A stretch of DNA of 10,339 nt from Eubacteriales bacterium. Lineage in GTDB: Bacteria; Bacillota; Clostridia; Oscillospirales; CAG-382. Shown here one piece after another: positions 1 through 6,661 of this stretch; the stretch's first letter is position 1, and the number at the start of each line of letters is the position of its first letter. Made by a program: the position numbers and the translations under genes. The stretch is from NCBI GenBank assembly GCA_028701715.1, contig JAQVQF010000065.1, positions 1 to 10,339 of the forward strand, given 5' to 3'. The notes under the pieces were generated by a model. That model was not told the DNA's origin, ran no database searches, and was given only the letters and a program-made list of their open reading frames with translations.

Positions 1-6
1 TTGTTC

Positions 7-57
7 ATGCGGCGTATGCCGCATAAATTCATAAAAACTGAAGTTTTTATGAATTTA
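7..57. repeat. Two abutting perfect inverted repeats
   Basis: The first stem has arms ATGCGGC (7-13) and GCCGCAT (18-24) around a 4-base loop. The second begins on the same base 24 and has 16-base perfect arms (24-39 and 42-57) around only two bases, so it is nearly a perfect 34-bp palindrome. Neither is followed by a clean T-run, so a simple terminator is not the obvious reading. They lie upstream of the larger palindromic element at 70-215 and may belong to the same repeat family, or to the 3' end of a gene left of the window. Function is not known. Confidence 0.7.
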
Positions 58-69
58 CAGCATTTCTTG

Positions 70-215
70 ATGTCTCACTGAATCCGGCGTATTTATTATG
101 CCGGATTCAAGTGCAAGGTTTTTACATTAAATTATGTAAAAACCTTGCACTTGAATAAATCAAAAAACCGGAAAAGCCGCATCGCGGCTTGGTTTTTGAT
201 TTATTCAGTGGACAT
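70..215. repeat. Composite palindromic element with terminal inverted repeats (MITE-like or REP-like)
   Basis: The ends form an imperfect terminal inverted repeat: ATGTC (70-74), one bulged base, CACTGAAT (76-83), matched by ATTCAGTG (203-210) and GACAT (211-215). Three further stems fill the interior. Stem A pairs 79-88 with 100-109 (10 bp). Stem B pairs 106-127 with 134-155 (22 bp perfect, 6-base loop). Stem C pairs 152-169 with 191-207 (one bulge) and is capped by AAGCCGC/GCGGCTT (174-180/184-190). Neighbouring stems share the bases TTCA or TGAA at their junctions, so pairing could exchange there. No open reading frame of note is inside. The structure suggests a non-autonomous mobile or REP-type repeat, but no clear target duplication is visible and copy number cannot be judged from one window. 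Confidence 0.65.
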
Positions 216-225
216 TATATAATGT

Positions 226-252
226 AAAAAACGCCCTTGCGGACGTTTTTTT
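226..252 (-). terminator. Intrinsic terminator after the transporter gene
   Basis: On the minus strand, 15 bases after the transporter stop codon, an A-run and ACG pair with CGT and a T-run across a short GC stem with a TTGC-type loop. Arms are 226-233 and 244-251, with one mismatch inside (C234/A243) and the CC/GG pairs 235-236/241-242. The arms are A-rich on one side and T-rich on the other, so it could terminate in both directions. A perfect 14-bp palindrome (212-225, ACATTAT then ATAATGT) lies just beyond it and also overlaps the end of the composite repeat. Confidence 0.75.
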
Positions 253-266
253 ATTATACAGATGCT

Positions 267-1466
267 CTATAAACGGCGTATATTTAAGTTAATGAGCAAT
301 CCCACAAAGGATATGCCGGTAAGTATCGCAAAGGTCGGTATATACGAGCCGGACGAGGATACCAGCATCCCCGAAAGCGTCGGGGCGAAGGACGCGGGGA
401 TAAGTATAAGGTTGAGCAGGCTGAAATTTAGAGCGAAGTTTTTCAATCCGTAAAATTCCGCCGTGAAAGCCGCCGAAACGGTGGGCGCGAAGCCGTATGA
501 AAAGCCGCATATCAACAGACCTGCAATGCCGACGGCGGTCGAGCCAGTAATAAATCCTATAAGCGATATGCCCGTGGCGGCAATGACGACCGAGCTTGTA
601 AGATATTGAGTTTTACGCAGACCGAAAGCGTCAAAAAACAATCCGCTGGCGATACGTCCGAGGGAATTGCATACGGGTACGAGCAATGCGACGGCGGTGA
701 TCCCCTCCACAACTCCGAGATCGCCCATCATATTTTTTGCGTCCGCTATCGCGGTGCTGCCCACGGCGGCAAAAAGCATGAAAAATACAAACAGCATCCA
801 GAAGGAGGAACGCTTGATAACCTCGCGGGTTTCGTAATTTACGGTTGAAACGGCTCTTTTCCCCGCGCGAACCGGGAAAACGGTACCCGCCTTCGGGAAC
901 TTTACGAACACCGCGGCAATCAGCATCACGGCGCCTATAAGTATACCGAAAAGACGGTAGGTTTTTTCCCAGCCGAAGGATTCCATTCCGAACAGCTTAT
1001 CCGTGATAAGGCCGATAAAGAAGGCGCCCAGGCCGAACGCCATCATCAACGCTCCGGAGGAAAGGCCCTTTCTGTCGGGGAACCAGGAATTTGTGGCGGA
1101 TATCACCACGTTATACACAATGCCCACGCCCGCGCCCATCATTATGCCGTAACCGATATACAGCACGGCGATGCTGCTGTCACCGTTGATGAAGGATACG
1201 AGTATCAGTCCCGCAGAGGTAAGAACGGCGGCGGCGATCAAGCGTATCGCGGGGGAAAGCTTTTTGGAAAGCAGCCCGGATATAAAGCCGCCTATGCAGA
1301 ACAAGCACATGGTAATGGTAAAATTGAGAAGCAGCTTGGGTTCGGACCAGCCGAAATCCATAAAAGGTTTTCTTATAGTCGACCACGCGTAAATGATTCC
1401 GGAAAAAAGCAATACCACAACGCCGAGAGCAAGTCTCAGCCATCTAAATTTAACGGATTTGTCCAT
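267..1466 (-). CDS. OFA-family major facilitator superfamily transporter
   Basis: This 399-residue membrane protein has about twelve hydrophobic segments in the usual 6+6 layout, with a hydrophilic central loop at residues 190-218. The sequence NSWFPDRKGLSSG (126-138) after the fourth segment is typical of the oxalate/formate antiporter (OFA) branch, which moves small monocarboxylates and dicarboxylates. The second-half MFS motif appears as GRIASGLFFDAFG (270-282), with Arg271 in the position of a substrate-binding arginine in the oxalate transporter. The membrane lysine of that transporter near the eleventh segment does not seem to be kept, so oxalate itself is an unlikely substrate (inference from remembered alignment). 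The start follows AGGAGG (1477-1482) by ten bases. The gene begins 17 bp after the ligase stop codon, so the two are almost certainly co-transcribed. A role in importing the acid that the ligase activates is the simplest reading. The exact substrate is unknown. Confidence 0.85.
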   Translation of the reverse strand: MDKSVKFRWLRLALGVVVLLFSGIIYAWSTIRKPFMDFGWSEPKLLLNFTITMCLFCIGGFISGLLSKKLSPAIRLIAAAVLTSAGLILVSFINGDSSIAVLYIGYGIMMGAGVGIVYNVVISATNSWFPDRKGLSSGALMMAFGLGAFFIGLITDKLFGMESFGWEKTYRLFGILIGAVMLIAAVFVKFPKAGTVFPVRAGKRAVSTVNYETREVIKRSSFWMLFVFFMLFAAVGSTAIADAKNMMGDLGVVEGITAVALLVPVCNSLGRIASGLFFDAFGLRKTQYLTSSVVIAATGISLIGFITGSTAVGIAGLLICGFSYGFAPTVSAAFTAEFYGLKNFALNFSLLNLILIPASFAPTLSGMLVSSSGSYIPTFAILTGISFVGLLINLNIRRL

Positions 1467-1483
1467 TTGATATTTTCCTCCTG

Positions 1484-3118
1484 TTATGATTTGTTTTGCG
1501 CGTCCACAAGGGAAGCGGCGCCGTACATGGCGCGGAGCTTGGGCTTTTCTATTTTGCCGGTCGGATTTCTGGGAACATTCGCGAAAATAATTTTACGCGG
1601 TCTTTTATATCTGGGCAGCTTTTGACAGAATTCGTTAATTTCGTCCTCGGTGCAGGTCATACCCTTTTTAATCTCTATAACCGCCGCGGCGATCTCGCCC
1701 AATCTCGAATCAGCAAGCCCTATTACCGCCACATCCTTGATTTTGGGACACGCGGAAAGAAAATCCTCTATCTGCACGGGGTACAGATTTTCACCGCCTG
1801 TGATTATAACATCCTTTTTACGGTCGACGAGGAAAACAAAGCCGTCCTCGTCCTCACGCGCCATATCCCCGCTGAACAGCCAGCCGTCCTTGAGCACATC
1901 AGAGGTGGATTTTGCGTCGCGGTAATAGCATTCCATGACGCCCGGGCCTCTTACGCATAGCTCCCCGACCTCTCCCGGCTTTACTATTTCGCCTTTTTCG
2001 TCGCATATTTTCGATTCCCAGCCGTAGCCCGCCTTGCCTATCGCGCCCACCTTGTGAATATTTTCCACCCCGAGATGCAGACAGCCCGGGCCTATGGATT
2101 CGGAAAGGCCGTAATTGGTGTCGTATTGATGGTTCGGAAAATATTCCATCCATCTTTTAATAAGGCTTTGCGGCACGGGCTGGGCGCCTATGTGCATAAG
2201 TCTCCAGCGGGAAAGATCGTAATCCGAAAGCTTAAGCTCCCCGCTGTCAAGCGACGCGAGGATATCCTGCGCCCAGGGCACGAGCAGCCAAACTATTGTG
2301 CATTTTTCCTCCGAAACCGCGGAAAGGATATATTCCGGCTTAGTACCCTTAAGAAGCACGGCTTTAGAGCCGGCGAGGAACGAACCGAACCAGTGCATCT
2401 TGGCGCCCGTATGATAAAGCGGAGGGATGCAGAGGAATATGTCGTCGCGGTTTTGCCCGTGATGGTTTTGTTCCACCTCGCAGGAAAACGTCAGACTGCG
2501 GTGCTTGTGAAGTATGGCCTTGGGAAAGCCGGTTGTACCCGAGGAAAAATAGATCGCCGCGTAATCGTCGTCGGTTAAGGGTTGTCCCTTGAATTCGGAG
2601 GATTTGTTTTCCGTCAGTTTCCCGTAGCTTTCTGCAAAGGTCGGACATACTCCGTCGCCGACAAACATAAGGTTGCGGTTGATGCCGATTTTTTCGACAA
2701 CCTCCTCCACACGGCCGATAAATTCGGGCCCGAACACCAGCGCGTCCGCTTCCGAAAGATTAAGGCAGTATTCGATTTCATCGGAGGAATACCTGAAATT
2801 CATGGGCACCGCCATCGCACCGGTTTTGAGCACACCGAAATAAATCGGCAGCCATTCGAGACAGTTCATAAGCAGAATTGCGATTTTGTTTCCCTTCCCG
2901 TAGCCCATCGCGGTGAGCGTATTGGCGAAACGGTTTGCTTTCGCGTCGAATTCCTTCCAGGTCATCTCGGTGCGGTAGGGCTTGTCGGAGGTCGGTTCGA
3001 TAAGGCTGTACTCCTTCCACAGCATTTTTTTCGGATGGTATTCGGGATTCAGTTCGACGAGAGCCACTTCGTCACCGTAGAGCGAGGCGTTTCTTTCAAG
3101 GATATCGGTAATGGGCAT
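1484..3118 (-). CDS. AMP-forming acyl-CoA ligase (class I adenylate-forming enzyme)
   Basis: This 544-residue enzyme should activate a carboxylic acid with ATP to an acyl-adenylate and transfer it to coenzyme A. The family motifs are intact: the phosphate-binding loop YFSSGTTGFPKA (190-201), YGLSES (336-341), GWLFSGD (412-418), the hinge region VDRKKDVIITGGENLYP (431-447), and the catalytic lysine in PRNPTGKIEK (Lys522). Length is normal for the family. The substrate cannot be read from these motifs; medium-chain, aromatic and carnitine-type acids are all possible. The chosen start is preceded at seven bases by GGAGGA (3126-3131). A longer in-frame start at 3187 exists but lies inside the attenuator hairpin region and lacks such a site. 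It is the first structural gene of a two-gene operon with the transporter, and expression is probably controlled by the tyrosine-rich leader and terminator upstream. Confidence 0.9.
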   Translation of the reverse strand: MPITDILERNASLYGDEVALVELNPEYHPKKMLWKEYSLIEPTSDKPYRTEMTWKEFDAKANRFANTLTAMGYGKGNKIAILLMNCLEWLPIYFGVLKTGAMAVPMNFRYSSDEIEYCLNLSEADALVFGPEFIGRVEEVVEKIGINRNLMFVGDGVCPTFAESYGKLTENKSSEFKGQPLTDDDYAAIYFSSGTTGFPKAILHKHRSLTFSCEVEQNHHGQNRDDIFLCIPPLYHTGAKMHWFGSFLAGSKAVLLKGTKPEYILSAVSEEKCTIVWLLVPWAQDILASLDSGELKLSDYDLSRWRLMHIGAQPVPQSLIKRWMEYFPNHQYDTNYGLSESIGPGCLHLGVENIHKVGAIGKAGYGWESKICDEKGEIVKPGEVGELCVRGPGVMECYYRDAKSTSDVLKDGWLFSGDMAREDEDGFVFLVDRKKDVIITGGENLYPVQIEDFLSACPKIKDVAVIGLADSRLGEIAAAVIEIKKGMTCTEDEINEFCQKLPRYKRPRKIIFANVPRNPTGKIEKPKLRAMYGAASLVDAQNKS

Positions 3119-3125
3119 ATGGGTT

Positions 3126-3131
3126 TCCTCC
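3126..3131 (-). promoter_or_regulatory. Ribosome binding site fixing the ligase start
   Basis: GGAGGA on the minus strand lies seven bases before the ATG at 3116-3118. It selects this codon over the upstream in-frame ATG at 3185-3187, which would add 23 basic residues encoded by the terminator hairpin. Confidence 0.85.
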
Positions 3132-3137
3132 AGTTTT

Positions 3138-3168
3138 AATAAAAATAAAGACCGCTTTCGCGGTCTTT
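3138..3168 (-). terminator. Attenuator terminator in the ligase leader
   Basis: On the minus strand a perfect 9-bp stem (AAAGACCGC with GCGGTCTTT; 3160-3168 and 3147-3155) closes a GAAA tetraloop and is followed by ATTTTTATTA. This is a well-formed intrinsic terminator. It stands between the promoter (3298-3327) and the ligase start, only about 28 bases before the ATG, so it must be bypassed for the operon to be read. It could also serve as the terminator of the lipoprotein gene ending at 3385, but that would not explain the promoter and small reading frame in between. Confidence 0.8.
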
Positions 3169-3212
3169 TTGTAACAAGTTTCTGCAATTAAGCCGTAACT
3201 TATCAGACCGCG
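3159..3212 (-). promoter_or_regulatory. Candidate antiterminator pairing
   Basis: The last codons of the small leader frame contain CGCGGTCT (minus strand of 3205-3212). This is the exact complement of AGACCGCG in the 5' arm of the terminator (minus strand of 3159-3166), and nearly a copy of the terminator's 3' arm. The two pairings, 8 bp and 9 bp, exclude each other. A ribosome finishing the leader would cover 3205-3212 and allow the terminator. A ribosome halted on the tyrosine codons about 12 bases earlier would leave it free to pair and block termination. A weaker competing stem may form earlier, between CGCC in the leader and GGCG at its end. The mechanism is inferred from the sequence layout. 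Confidence 0.6.
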
Positions 3213-3268
3213 CCTTTAAAGTAAGCGTAGTAATAATAAGAATAGGCGTACACGCAGTTAAAGAGCAT
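3203..3268 (-). CDS. Tyrosine-rich leader peptide (21 residues)
   Basis: A 22-codon frame starts with ATG at 3266-3268 and ends in TGA at 3203-3205, followed at once by an in-frame TAA. Its ribosome binding site GGAGG (minus strand of 3275-3279) is strong, with six bases of spacing, and a good promoter lies just upstream. The peptide has tyrosine at positions 7, 9, 11, 12, 13, 14 and 16, with core YAYSYYYYAYFK. One third of the codons are tyrosine, both TAT and TAC. This is the hallmark of amino-acid attenuation leaders such as those of the trp, his and phe operons, here pointing to Tyr-tRNA sensing. It is unlikely to be a functional protein by itself, though a stalling peptide responding to another signal remains possible. 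I do not recognise this leader from any named system. Confidence 0.75.
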   Translation of the reverse strand: MLFNCVYAYSYYYYAYFKGAV

Positions 3269-3297
3269 TTTGCCCCTCCGTTTTAACAATTTAATGT

Positions 3298-3327
3298 AAT
3301 ATAACACATATATGTTTTGTTTGTCAA
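3298..3327 (-). promoter_or_regulatory. Sigma-A type promoter of the leader-ligase-transporter operon
   Basis: On the minus strand, TTGACA (3322-3327) is a perfect -35 box. It is followed after 18 bases by TATATT (3298-3303), a five-of-six match to the -10 box. Transcription would start near 3291, about 23 bases before the leader-peptide ATG. The spacer contains the perfect 10-bp palindrome ACATATATGT (3306-3315), which could be an operator or chance in AT-rich DNA. Confidence 0.7.
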
Positions 3328-3355
3328 TAGATTTTCATATAATTTTAAATTTATT

Positions 3356-3371
3356 TTGAATATTTATTCAA
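3356..3371 (-). terminator. Weak AT-rich hairpin after the lipoprotein gene
   Basis: TTGAATA and TATTCAA (7 bp) flank a two-base loop 13 bp beyond the lipoprotein stop codon. The stem has only one G-C pair per arm and no strong T-run, so it would be a poor terminator. It may instead help stabilise the message end. No better terminator is seen before the ligase promoter. Confidence 0.25.
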
Positions 3372-3384
3372 TTTTATACAATAT

Positions 3385-6300
3385 CTATCCCACAGTTATA
3401 TTTACCGTACATTCCGCGGAATCGCCGAGATAATTGTTATAGGTATATGTGAAGCTGTCTGTACCCGTAAAGCCCTTGTCGGGATAATAACTGAACGTTC
3501 CGTCGGAATTGACAGTTACAGAACCGTGAGACGGAGAGGTGCCTATGCTGTAACGTGTCCTTTCGTCATATTCCGCAAGCTTTCCGTTGAATATAGTATT
3601 CCTGTCACACTCAAAGGACAACGCAGAACGGATATCCGGTATTCCCGTTAAAGCTTTTTTGGCGAAAAGATAGGTGTAATAATACTGAAGCCGCGGCAGC
3701 ATGCCGGAGCTGTAGCACATCGAAGCAAAGAAATTGGAATCGTCATAATATATATGCACCGTGTTTTCCATATAGCCGTAAACACAGCCGTAATACAAAT
3801 ATTCCAGATATCTGCTTACGTAATATATGTCGCCGTAGGATTGATACGCCACCTCAAGCTCAACGCACATACCGTACTTTAACGCGTTATCGACAACCGT
3901 TGAAAACCTGTCGATACCCGCTTCAAGCTTAAACGCATAATTCGGCTGCATACAGGTGAGGTCGAAGCCAATATCGTTGCAGAAATAGAATTTTTCCGCG
4001 TTAAAATAGGGTATCCATAAATAATTCCCGCCGAATTCGTGTATATATTCGCCTGCTTCGGTCATTATTGCCGAATTGTCGTTATAAAAATCCACCGCCT
4101 CGTTGAGCCAATAAAAGCCGTCAAGAGCTATATTCTGATAATTTCTTTCGTTCAAGGTATCGGTACAGAGGTTTAAAAACCACATCACCGCCTTGCGGCG
4201 TCCTTCGGCGGTCGTCAGATTTTCGCTCACGCCGTCACCGTCAACGTCTCCGAAATTTGAAACCTTGTCGGAAACGTTAAGAAGTGCGATATATACATAA
4301 ACCTTGTAATTATCGTCAAGCCCGAGAGCCTGCTTGACGGTCCCGGCGACCTCGTCGAGCTTATCCAATCCGTTTTTGCCGTCGAAAACCACATTTAAAA
4401 AGGTCGTCCAATCGGCTTTATCCGTATCCCCGATAGCGGTATGACCCGAAGTAAGCGTCCCGCCCGACGGAGTATACAGGAAGCCGTCCATGAAGGTGTC
4501 TATAATATTGCCTTCCTCGTCGAGGTAAGCTAAATACGGCAGCAGAGTGTTTTCGTTCCCCTGATCTCCGAATACCAATGCGATATTCGTCGCTTTTATG
4601 GGGGTGTTGTCATTGCCTGCAAAATTATCAACCGAAGCACGCGTATAGAATGTCACGGGCTTTATACCGCTGTCAAAAATGCTGTCGGTCTGCTCCGTCA
4701 CCGCCTTAGTTCCCCATATCTCAAGCTCGTCGATGAAGCAAAAGCCTCTTGATTTAATCATTATCCTGACAAATCTCGCGGAATATGCTTTTTCAAACTC
4801 CTCTTCGAGCATTACGGCAACACTGTTCGCGTCATTTCGTTCATAATAACGGTCAGAAACCATATACCAGTCCGTGCCGTCGTCGGAAAGATAAATCCTT
4901 ATATATTCGGGATTATATATCCCCCAGCTTTCCTGCAGGAGTATGTTTATTTTAAAGCCCGTGACGGTACTTGTCTTTTCAAGGTCATAGAATATATCCC
5001 TTGAACCGCCCGTGTTGCTTATCTCAAACCATTCGCCGCTGTAGCAGTATGTGCTTTTTGCGTATTTGCCGTTTGTAAGGAGCAATGAAGTCTGCGGCGT
5101 GTCGTCGGAGATCGCGGCGTCAAGGTATTCGGAGGAGCTTATCTGCTGGGTTCTGCCGGCGATAAGATTTTGCAGGGTATTATAATCATCATCGCTTTGA
5201 TTCCAGTATTCGGGCGAGGTAACGACGGGAAGATTCAGTTCCGGATAAACGGTGCCGCCGCCGAAGCTTTCGCCGCTGCCCGCGTACACCTGCGCTTCCT
5301 CAATCCAGTAATAGCCGCTGCCGGAAGCGAAAGAAAATTTAATATACCTTGCTTTGATATATTTCGCCAAATTAATGGTATAGGTATAGTTCGGGCAGGC
5401 TGCCGGAGCGTACACACGGCCTATTATATAATAATCCTCGCCGTTTTCGGAAGCGTAAAAATCTATGTAATCAGGATATTTGACATCAATTCCCTCCCCG
5501 AGCGTATAAAGCCTGAAGGAATATAAATTATCGTAAACCTTTCCGAGGTCAAGGGTTACGAAAGGTGTTTCCTGAGCGGATATTCCCAGCCATACATCGT
5601 TGTCGAAACGGCTTGACAGCACACCGCCTGCGGTAAGTTTGGGCGGGTTTTCCTCTATGCTTTCCGGCGCTCTTTGGTCAATACCCGCGGTGCTGACGGT
5701 ATATGCCATACCCTGAGCCACATTTTTTGAATAGGTCTTATCGACCGTTACGCCGGTGGTGAGATTGTTTATCGCCGTGTAATCGTTACCGTCCGCGGCG
5801 TATTCCTCCGCGACACGATTTAATTCCGCCGACTTGGGAGGGATGTTCGCATATATCAGCACCTCGTCGGTAAAGAAGAACCCCGCGCTGCGTGTAATTC
5901 TGAAGCGGACATAGCGCGTATCGGCGGGTTCGTCCAAAGCATAAACGGCGTTGCACATGGTATGATCTACATATTCGTCTATCTTCGCGCTGCCCTTGTA
6001 CGACCATTCCTTGCCGTCTTCGGAAAAATAAACGGTCACCCTGCTCGGCAGTCCTATTCCGTATATATTCATGGCAAGCAGTCTGATGTTAAATTCATAT
6101 ACGCCTTTGCCGTCCTCGCCCAGATCGATATTAACGGATATATCGCTTGTGTAACCCGCAAGCTTTCCGTCGAGGAAGCTTGCGCCCTCGTCGCAGGCGA
6201 GAATGCCGTCGGTAAGCTGCTGTTCAAATAAATCAGGATATATGGGATCGGCGGGGAATGACACCGTATAGGCTTTGCCGACGCTCACAAGCGTGCGGTA

Positions 6301-6474
6301 ATTTATTTCCTTATTGTCAGGCTCGCTGACTTCGGTACTTGTTTCTTCGCTGACGTCTGCGCTTATGTCGGAAACCGCCGAGCCGTTATCGTCTCCGCCG
6401 TTCCCGCAGGATGTTAGTCCAAGGGACGCGAGCAAAAATGCCGTGACAAGCAGAAATGAGATGGATTTTTTCAT
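3385..6474 (-). CDS. Large secreted lipoprotein: discoidin-like repeats, DUF4855-type domain, cadherin-like C-terminus
   Basis: The 1029-residue product starts with a lipoprotein signal peptide (residues 1-22, lipobox LTSC with Cys23), so it should be anchored on the outer face of the membrane. A Ser/Glu/Asp-rich linker follows to about residue 55. Three segments resemble F5/8 type C (discoidin) sugar-binding domains: about 58-210, 252-398 and 445-590. Each carries a YFSEDGKEW-like strand and a closing RYVRF or RFVRI strand. Residues about 605-945 resemble the DUF4855 family, including DGFYWLNEAVDFY (785-797); the fold suggests a glycoside-hydrolase-like barrel, but activity is unproven. DVDGDGVSE (743-751) looks like a calcium-binding loop. 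The C-terminal 50 residues (SHGSVTVNSDGTFSYYP, then TGTDSFTY) match bacterial cadherin-like or Big_9 repeats. AGGAG (6480-6484) precedes the start by five bases. It is monocistronic by layout. A role in binding or degrading polysaccharide is likely. Confidence 0.8.
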   Translation of the reverse strand: MKKSISFLLVTAFLLASLGLTSCGNGGDDNGSAVSDISADVSEETSTEVSEPDNKEINYRTLVSVGKAYTVSFPADPIYPDLFEQQLTDGILACDEGASFLDGKLAGYTSDISVNIDLGEDGKGVYEFNIRLLAMNIYGIGLPSRVTVYFSEDGKEWSYKGSAKIDEYVDHTMCNAVYALDEPADTRYVRFRITRSAGFFFTDEVLIYANIPPKSAELNRVAEEYAADGNDYTAINNLTTGVTVDKTYSKNVAQGMAYTVSTAGIDQRAPESIEENPPKLTAGGVLSSRFDNDVWLGISAQETPFVTLDLGKVYDNLYSFRLYTLGEGIDVKYPDYIDFYASENGEDYYIIGRVYAPAACPNYTYTINLAKYIKARYIKFSFASGSGYYWIEEAQVYAGSGESFGGGTVYPELNLPVVTSPEYWNQSDDDYNTLQNLIAGRTQQISSSEYLDAAISDDTPQTSLLLTNGKYAKSTYCYSGEWFEISNTGGSRDIFYDLEKTSTVTGFKINILLQESWGIYNPEYIRIYLSDDGTDWYMVSDRYYERNDANSVAVMLEEEFEKAYSARFVRIMIKSRGFCFIDELEIWGTKAVTEQTDSIFDSGIKPVTFYTRASVDNFAGNDNTPIKATNIALVFGDQGNENTLLPYLAYLDEEGNIIDTFMDGFLYTPSGGTLTSGHTAIGDTDKADWTTFLNVVFDGKNGLDKLDEVAGTVKQALGLDDNYKVYVYIALLNVSDKVSNFGDVDGDGVSENLTTAEGRRKAVMWFLNLCTDTLNERNYQNIALDGFYWLNEAVDFYNDNSAIMTEAGEYIHEFGGNYLWIPYFNAEKFYFCNDIGFDLTCMQPNYAFKLEAGIDRFSTVVDNALKYGMCVELEVAYQSYGDIYYVSRYLEYLYYGCVYGYMENTVHIYYDDSNFFASMCYSSGMLPRLQYYYTYLFAKKALTGIPDIRSALSFECDRNTIFNGKLAEYDERTRYSIGTSPSHGSVTVNSDGTFSYYPDKGFTGTDSFTYTYNNYLGDSAECTVNITVG

Positions 6475-6519
6475 ACTGACTCCTAAATATTTATTAAACT
6501 AATCTTAAAAAACGTGAAA

Positions 6520-6548
6520 ATGATACTATTTTAAGTTTTAACTTGCAA
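6520..6548 (-). promoter_or_regulatory. Candidate promoter of the lipoprotein gene
   Basis: On the minus strand TTGCAA (6543-6548) is followed after 17 bases by TATCAT (6520-6525). The start would be about 40 bases before the ATG. The -35 box is a six-base palindrome and is shared, base for base, with the divergent plus-strand promoter. Confidence 0.45.
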
Positions 6549-6570
6549 AAGCAAGTTTATATGCTATAAT
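6543..6570 (+). promoter_or_regulatory. Promoter of the glycosyltransferase gene
   Basis: TTGCAA (6543-6548), a 16-base spacer and a perfect TATAAT (6565-6570) are present. Transcription would begin near 6577, leaving a leader of roughly 140 bases. The -35 lies in an inverted repeat, AACTTGC (6540-6546) and GCAAGTT (6551-6557), which could bind a regulator of both divergent genes. Confidence 0.6.
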
Positions 6571-6605
6571 TAGGGCGTATTGAAAAATTGCGAATGAGTT
6601 TATCG

Positions 6606-6661
6606 GTCACCGCAAAGCCCGTGACGCTTAAATAATATGTTTAAGGCATGCGTTAACGCAT
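6606..6661 (+). other. Hairpin-rich 5' leader of the glycosyltransferase mRNA
   Basis: Three consecutive stems are visible in the untranslated leader. The first is GTCAC (6606-6610) with GTGAC (6621-6625). The second is CTTAAA (6627-6632) with TTTAAG (6640-6645). The third is the perfect palindrome ATGCGTTAACGCAT (6648-6661). An AT-rich, unstructured stretch follows to the start codon. I cannot match it to a known riboswitch, and there is no terminator or ribosome-binding-site sequestration to support one. Confidence 0.4.

Noticed and set aside
1..260. CRISPR array in the repeat-rich left end
   Set aside because: The repeats are inverted pairs of different sequence, not regularly spaced direct repeats with unique spacers.
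1496..3139. Long open frames on the plus strand opposite the ligase (for example 2054-2578 and 2582-3139)
   Set aside because: They are antisense shadows of a clear ligase gene and show no recognisable domain or ribosome binding site.
3119..3187. N-terminal extension of the ligase from an ATG at 3185-3187
   Set aside because: The extension is encoded by the terminator hairpin, is rich in Lys and Arg, and lacks a ribosome binding site. The ATG at 3116-3118 has a strong one and begins like a normal ligase.
3138..3291. T-box riboswitch in front of the ligase
   Set aside because: A tyrosine signal plus a terminator made this worth checking, but the conserved T-box sequence (AGGGTGGNACCGCG type) and the long stem I are missing, and the leader is too short. 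A translated leader peptide explains it better.
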